NCBI GenBank assembly: GCA_942493275.1
Contig: OW818687.1
Coordinates: 682,001 to 746,000 of the forward strand
Origin: G942493275 sp942493275
Lineage (GTDB): Bacteria > Actinomycetota > Coriobacteriia > Anaerosomatales > PHET01
Direction of reading: 5' to 3'
Length of the DNA stretch: 64,000 bases
Of this stretch, positions 61,915 to 64,000 are shown in pieces. The position numbers were made by a program, and so were the translations under genes. The notes beneath the pieces are model-generated. The model did not search any database and was not told where the DNA came from. It worked only from the letters and a program-made list of their open reading frames with translations. Within the stretch, counting starts at the first letter, position 1, and the number at the start of each line of letters is the position of its first letter.

Positions 61915-62721
61915 ATGCCTGACGACATCAAGATGCCGGCGAGCGAGTACCGAGCGCTTGTCGACGCGCTCAAGAGCATCGGCGAAGGCAACTACGCCGA
62001 GCGCGTGACCGCCGAAGTGACCGACCCCGAGGCTGTCGAGCTCAAGGACGCGATCAACGCGGCCCTCCAGTCGATCGACGACCATCTGGGCGAGGACCGC
62101 AACGCCACCATGGCGCTCGCCCTGGGCATGAGCGACTGCTTCGGCGTTCTTGCGACCGTCCGTGGCGGCGACCTCACCGCCCGCGTCGGCGATGTGACCC
62201 TCGAGTCCGAGGTCGAGCTTCTCTCGGCGTTCGGAGTGACGCTGAACGAGACGATCTCGGAGATCGAGCAGCAGATCGAGACCATCCGCCGCCAGCAGGA
62301 GGCCCAGGCCGCGATGGAGCACCTGGTCCGCCAGCTGCAGACTCCGATCCTCCAGCTGTGGGACGACGTGCTCGCACTGCCGGTCATCGGCATGGTGGAC
62401 AGCCGCCGCAGCGCCGAGATGATGGAGACGCTTCTGCAGGAGATCGTGAAGAACCGCTGCAAGTACGTGATCCTCGACATCACCGGCGTCGAGATCGTCG
62501 ACACGCGCACCGCGGACCACTTCGTGAAGGTCATGAAGTCCGCCGAGCTCCTGGGCACGCGATGCGTCATGACGGGCATCCGTCCGGCTGTCGCGCAGAC
62601 GCTCGTCGAGCTGGGCGTCGACCTGAGCTCGATCCGCACGCTGCGCAACCTGCAGGAAGGCCTGCGCTACTGCCTGCGCGAGGCGCAGGGTTCGAGCGCG
62701 CGTCTCTCGGCCGAGGGTTAG
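61915..62721 (+). CDS. rsbR: RsbR-like stressosome protein with HAMP-like N-terminus
   Basis: 268 residues. Residues 1-125 look like two consecutive soluble HAMP units (SIGEGNYAERVTAEVTDPEAV, then VRGGDLTARVGDVTLESEVELL); a coiled coil with EIEQQIETIRRQQEAQAAM leads to a C-terminal STAS domain. The phosphorylation sites of RsbR are conserved as DITGVEIVDTRTA and CVMTGIRPAVA. Coantagonist in the stressosome with RsbS. No transmembrane segment. ATG behind AGGAGGG. Confidence 0.85.
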   Translation: MPDDIKMPASEYRALVDALKSIGEGNYAERVTAEVTDPEAVELKDAINAALQSIDDHLGEDRNATMALALGMSDCFGVLATVRGGDLTARVGDVTLESEVELLSAFGVTLNETISEIEQQIETIRRQQEAQAAMEHLVRQLQTPILQLWDDVLALPVIGMVDSRRSAEMMETLLQEIVKNRCKYVILDITGVEIVDTRTADHFVKVMKSAELLGTRCVMTGIRPAVAQTLVELGVDLSSIRTLRNLQEGLRYCLREAQGSSARLSAEG

Positions 62722-62731
62722 CGGGGATCAC

Positions 62732-63139
62732 GTGTCACAGGTCATGCGCCACATACCGATCATCAAGCTCTACGACACGCTGATCGTCTCGATCCAGGTG
62801 GAGCTCTCGGACCGCTTGGTCCTTCAGCTCAAAGACGACATCGCCAACGAGATCCAGCTGTTCGGCCCCAAGGGCCTGATCATCGACGTCTCCGGCGTCG
62901 ACATCATGGACAGCTACATCTCGCGCACCATCCGCGACATCGGACAGATCTCCAAGCTCATGGGCGTGCGCACCGTCATCTGCGGGCTCGATCCCAACGT
63001 GGCGATGACGCTCGTCGAGATGGGCATGGACCTCGAAGGCGTCGAGCCGCACCTGCACATGGAGGCGGCGTTCGAGGCGCTTCAGCATCACGCCCGCGAG
63101 GACGACGAGCAGAGTAAGGCGGCGCTGTGGTACCGGTAG
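62732..63139 (+). CDS. rsbS: RsbS-like STAS protein
   Basis: 135 residues, a single STAS domain. The phosphorylated serine region reads IIDVSGVDIMDSYISRT; the following LMGVRTVICGLDPNVAMTLVEMG is conserved. Antagonist that holds RsbT in the stressosome until phosphorylated. GTG start. Overlaps rsbT by 13 bases. Confidence 0.88.
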   Translation: MSQVMRHIPIIKLYDTLIVSIQVELSDRLVLQLKDDIANEIQLFGPKGLIIDVSGVDIMDSYISRTIRDIGQISKLMGVRTVICGLDPNVAMTLVEMGMDLEGVEPHLHMEAAFEALQHHAREDDEQSKAALWYR

Positions 63140-63789
63140 CACACGTTGGCGAAGCGGCCCTCGAGACGATGCAGCCCTACGTGGGCGCCATCGTCGCGCG
63201 CTCGATCATCCAGGTCGCCAAGTCCCAGTGCAAGGTGAGCCTCGAGCACGTTGCTCCGGGCGAGCTCGGCTGCCTCGTCACTGCCATCGAGAGCGGCATC
63301 CGGGCGTTCCTCGCCGACCCCGCGCAGGCCGAGGAGTGCTGCCGCAAGCTCCGATCCTCGCTCTCGATGCAACCCGCTCAGGGTGCGGCCTCGGCATCTC
63401 TGCGGATCGACATCAACGAAGAGATCGACATCGTGACCGCGCGCGGTCGTTCCCGTGAGCTGTGCGCCGAGATCGGCTTTCCGGTGTCCGAGCAGGTCAA
63501 GATCGCGACCGTGGTCTCGGAACTCGCACGCAACATCGTGCAGTACGCAGGAGTCGGCGGGATCGAGCTTCGTGCGATCACCTCCCCCTCCAAGGGCATC
63601 GAAGTGATCGCCGAGGACAGGGGATCCGGGATCCCCAACGTCGACGTCGTGCTCTCCGGCGACTACCAGTCACGCACCGGTATGGGCGTGGGCCTCGTGG
63701 GCACAAAGCGGCTCATGGACGACTTTGACGTGCGCACCGGCCCCACCGGAACCCGAATCGTCACGAGGAAGTACTCAACATGGAGCTGA
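63127..63789 (+). CDS. rsbT: RsbT-like serine kinase with N-terminal extension
   Basis: 220 residues, about 85 more than usual RsbT. Residues 1-85 form an extra helical domain of unknown type (ALETMQPYVGAIVARSII). The rest is an HATPase: VSELARNIVQYAG (N box), EDRGSGIPN (G1 box), and GVGLVGTKRLMDDF (G2 box). It phosphorylates RsbS/RsbR and activates a downstream phosphatase. GTG start (63127) inside rsbS. Confidence 0.85.
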   Translation: MVPVAHVGEAALETMQPYVGAIVARSIIQVAKSQCKVSLEHVAPGELGCLVTAIESGIRAFLADPAQAEECCRKLRSSLSMQPAQGAASASLRIDINEEIDIVTARGRSRELCAEIGFPVSEQVKIATVVSELARNIVQYAGVGGIELRAITSPSKGIEVIAEDRGSGIPNVDVVLSGDYQSRTGMGVGLVGTKRLMDDFDVRTGPTGTRIVTRKYSTWS

Positions 63790-64000
63790 CCGTCGGTACC
63801 GTGCGTCGCTGCGCAGACGGCGAGACCGTCTGCGGCGACGCGTTCGCCGTGATAGAGGATGGCGACACCGTCCTCGTCACGGTGGTCGACGGCCTGGGTC
63901 ACGGTCCGGGTGCCGCCGAGGCATCCGAGGCCTTCATCGAGTTCGTGTCGCGCCACCCCGAGCAGCCGCTCAGCACCCTCATGCAGACCGCGAGCAACCA
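63780..64000 (+). CDS. PP2C/SpoIIE-type phosphatase, start only
   Basis: First 73 residues, cut by the window end. The metal-binding VVDGLGHGPGAAEAS motif is that of RsbX/SpoIIE-like phosphatases, which reset the stressosome by dephosphorylating RsbS and RsbR. Start overlaps the rsbT stop. Its length here is unknown. Confidence 0.8.
   Translation, partial: MELTVGTVRRCADGETVCGDAFAVIEDGDTVLVTVVDGLGHGPGAAEASEAFIEFVSRHPEQPLSTLMQTASN

Overview
The window is 64 kb of G+C-rich DNA (roughly two thirds G+C by eye) with tightly packed genes, frequent GTG starts, ATGA/GTGA overlaps and a few promoters so close to the start codon that the mRNA may be leaderless. The gene set is that of an anaerobic, H2- or formate-era style metabolism: four-subunit pyruvate:ferredoxin oxidoreductase, MvhDGA-type [NiFe] hydrogenase with HdrA, several membrane ferredoxins of the NapH type, and hgcAB. 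Together with an actinobacterial flavour (DUF2510, DUF3052, TipAS-type MerR, RsbRST, ffs-dnaX-ybaB-recR order) I infer an anaerobic Actinomycetota, most likely a deep Coriobacteriia relative. That placement is inference; no rRNA is present.

Layout. 1-5.8 kb: lysC-asd and an operon of a PstS-like lipoprotein with an HD-GYP sensor. 5.9-9 kb: porCDAB. 9.2-12.2 kb: recR, ybaB, dnaX and the SRP RNA. 12.3-20.6 kb: a bacterial eRF1-like protein, a NapH-like ferredoxin, DedA, a nitroreductase with a hydrolase, cardiolipin synthase, RhlE helicase and a lipoprotein. 20.6-23.7 kb: an arsenosugar-type radical SAM protein ArsS that appears to be a selenoprotein, a fused glycosyltransferase pair and an AlkD-type protein. 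23.7-33 kb: mostly small housekeeping or unknown proteins, an ABC ATPase, methyltransferases and an MDR reductase. 33-34.3 kb: TetR with twin operators and a Tat-exported flavodoxin. 34.6-37.2 kb: a cytidylyltransferase / HisC-CobD-like PLP enzyme / CDP-alcohol phosphatidyltransferase operon behind a structured leader. 37.2-41.4 kb: membrane protein, lipase-like hydrolase, catalase and small proteins. 41.4-44.4 kb: a Fur-family regulator with its own box and an ECF metal transporter (CbiM-Q-O type). 44.4-48.9 kb: a lower-G+C stretch with MerR/TipA, VanZ and three secreted proteins including a metalloprotease. 48.9-51 kb: beta-carbonic anhydrase and divergent hgcA-hgcB, the mercury-methylation pair. 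51-56.5 kb: DUF2510/DUF1266 protein, DMT exporter, second NapH-like protein with divergent TetR, and TypA. 56.7-64 kb: mvhDGA-hdrA-tusA followed by an rsbR-rsbS-rsbT-phosphatase stress module cut by the window end.

Most noteworthy are (i) hgcAB, with an HgcB whose tail is expanded by a 13-residue repeat into five Cys-Cys pairs; (ii) arsS, where an in-frame TGA replaces the expected C-terminal Cys, a SECIS-like hairpin follows, and the true stop would overlap the next start as GTGA; (iii) a Kennedy-like phospholipid head-group operon with a possible attenuator; (iv) Mvh-HdrA without HdrBC, joined to TusA and a stressosome module.
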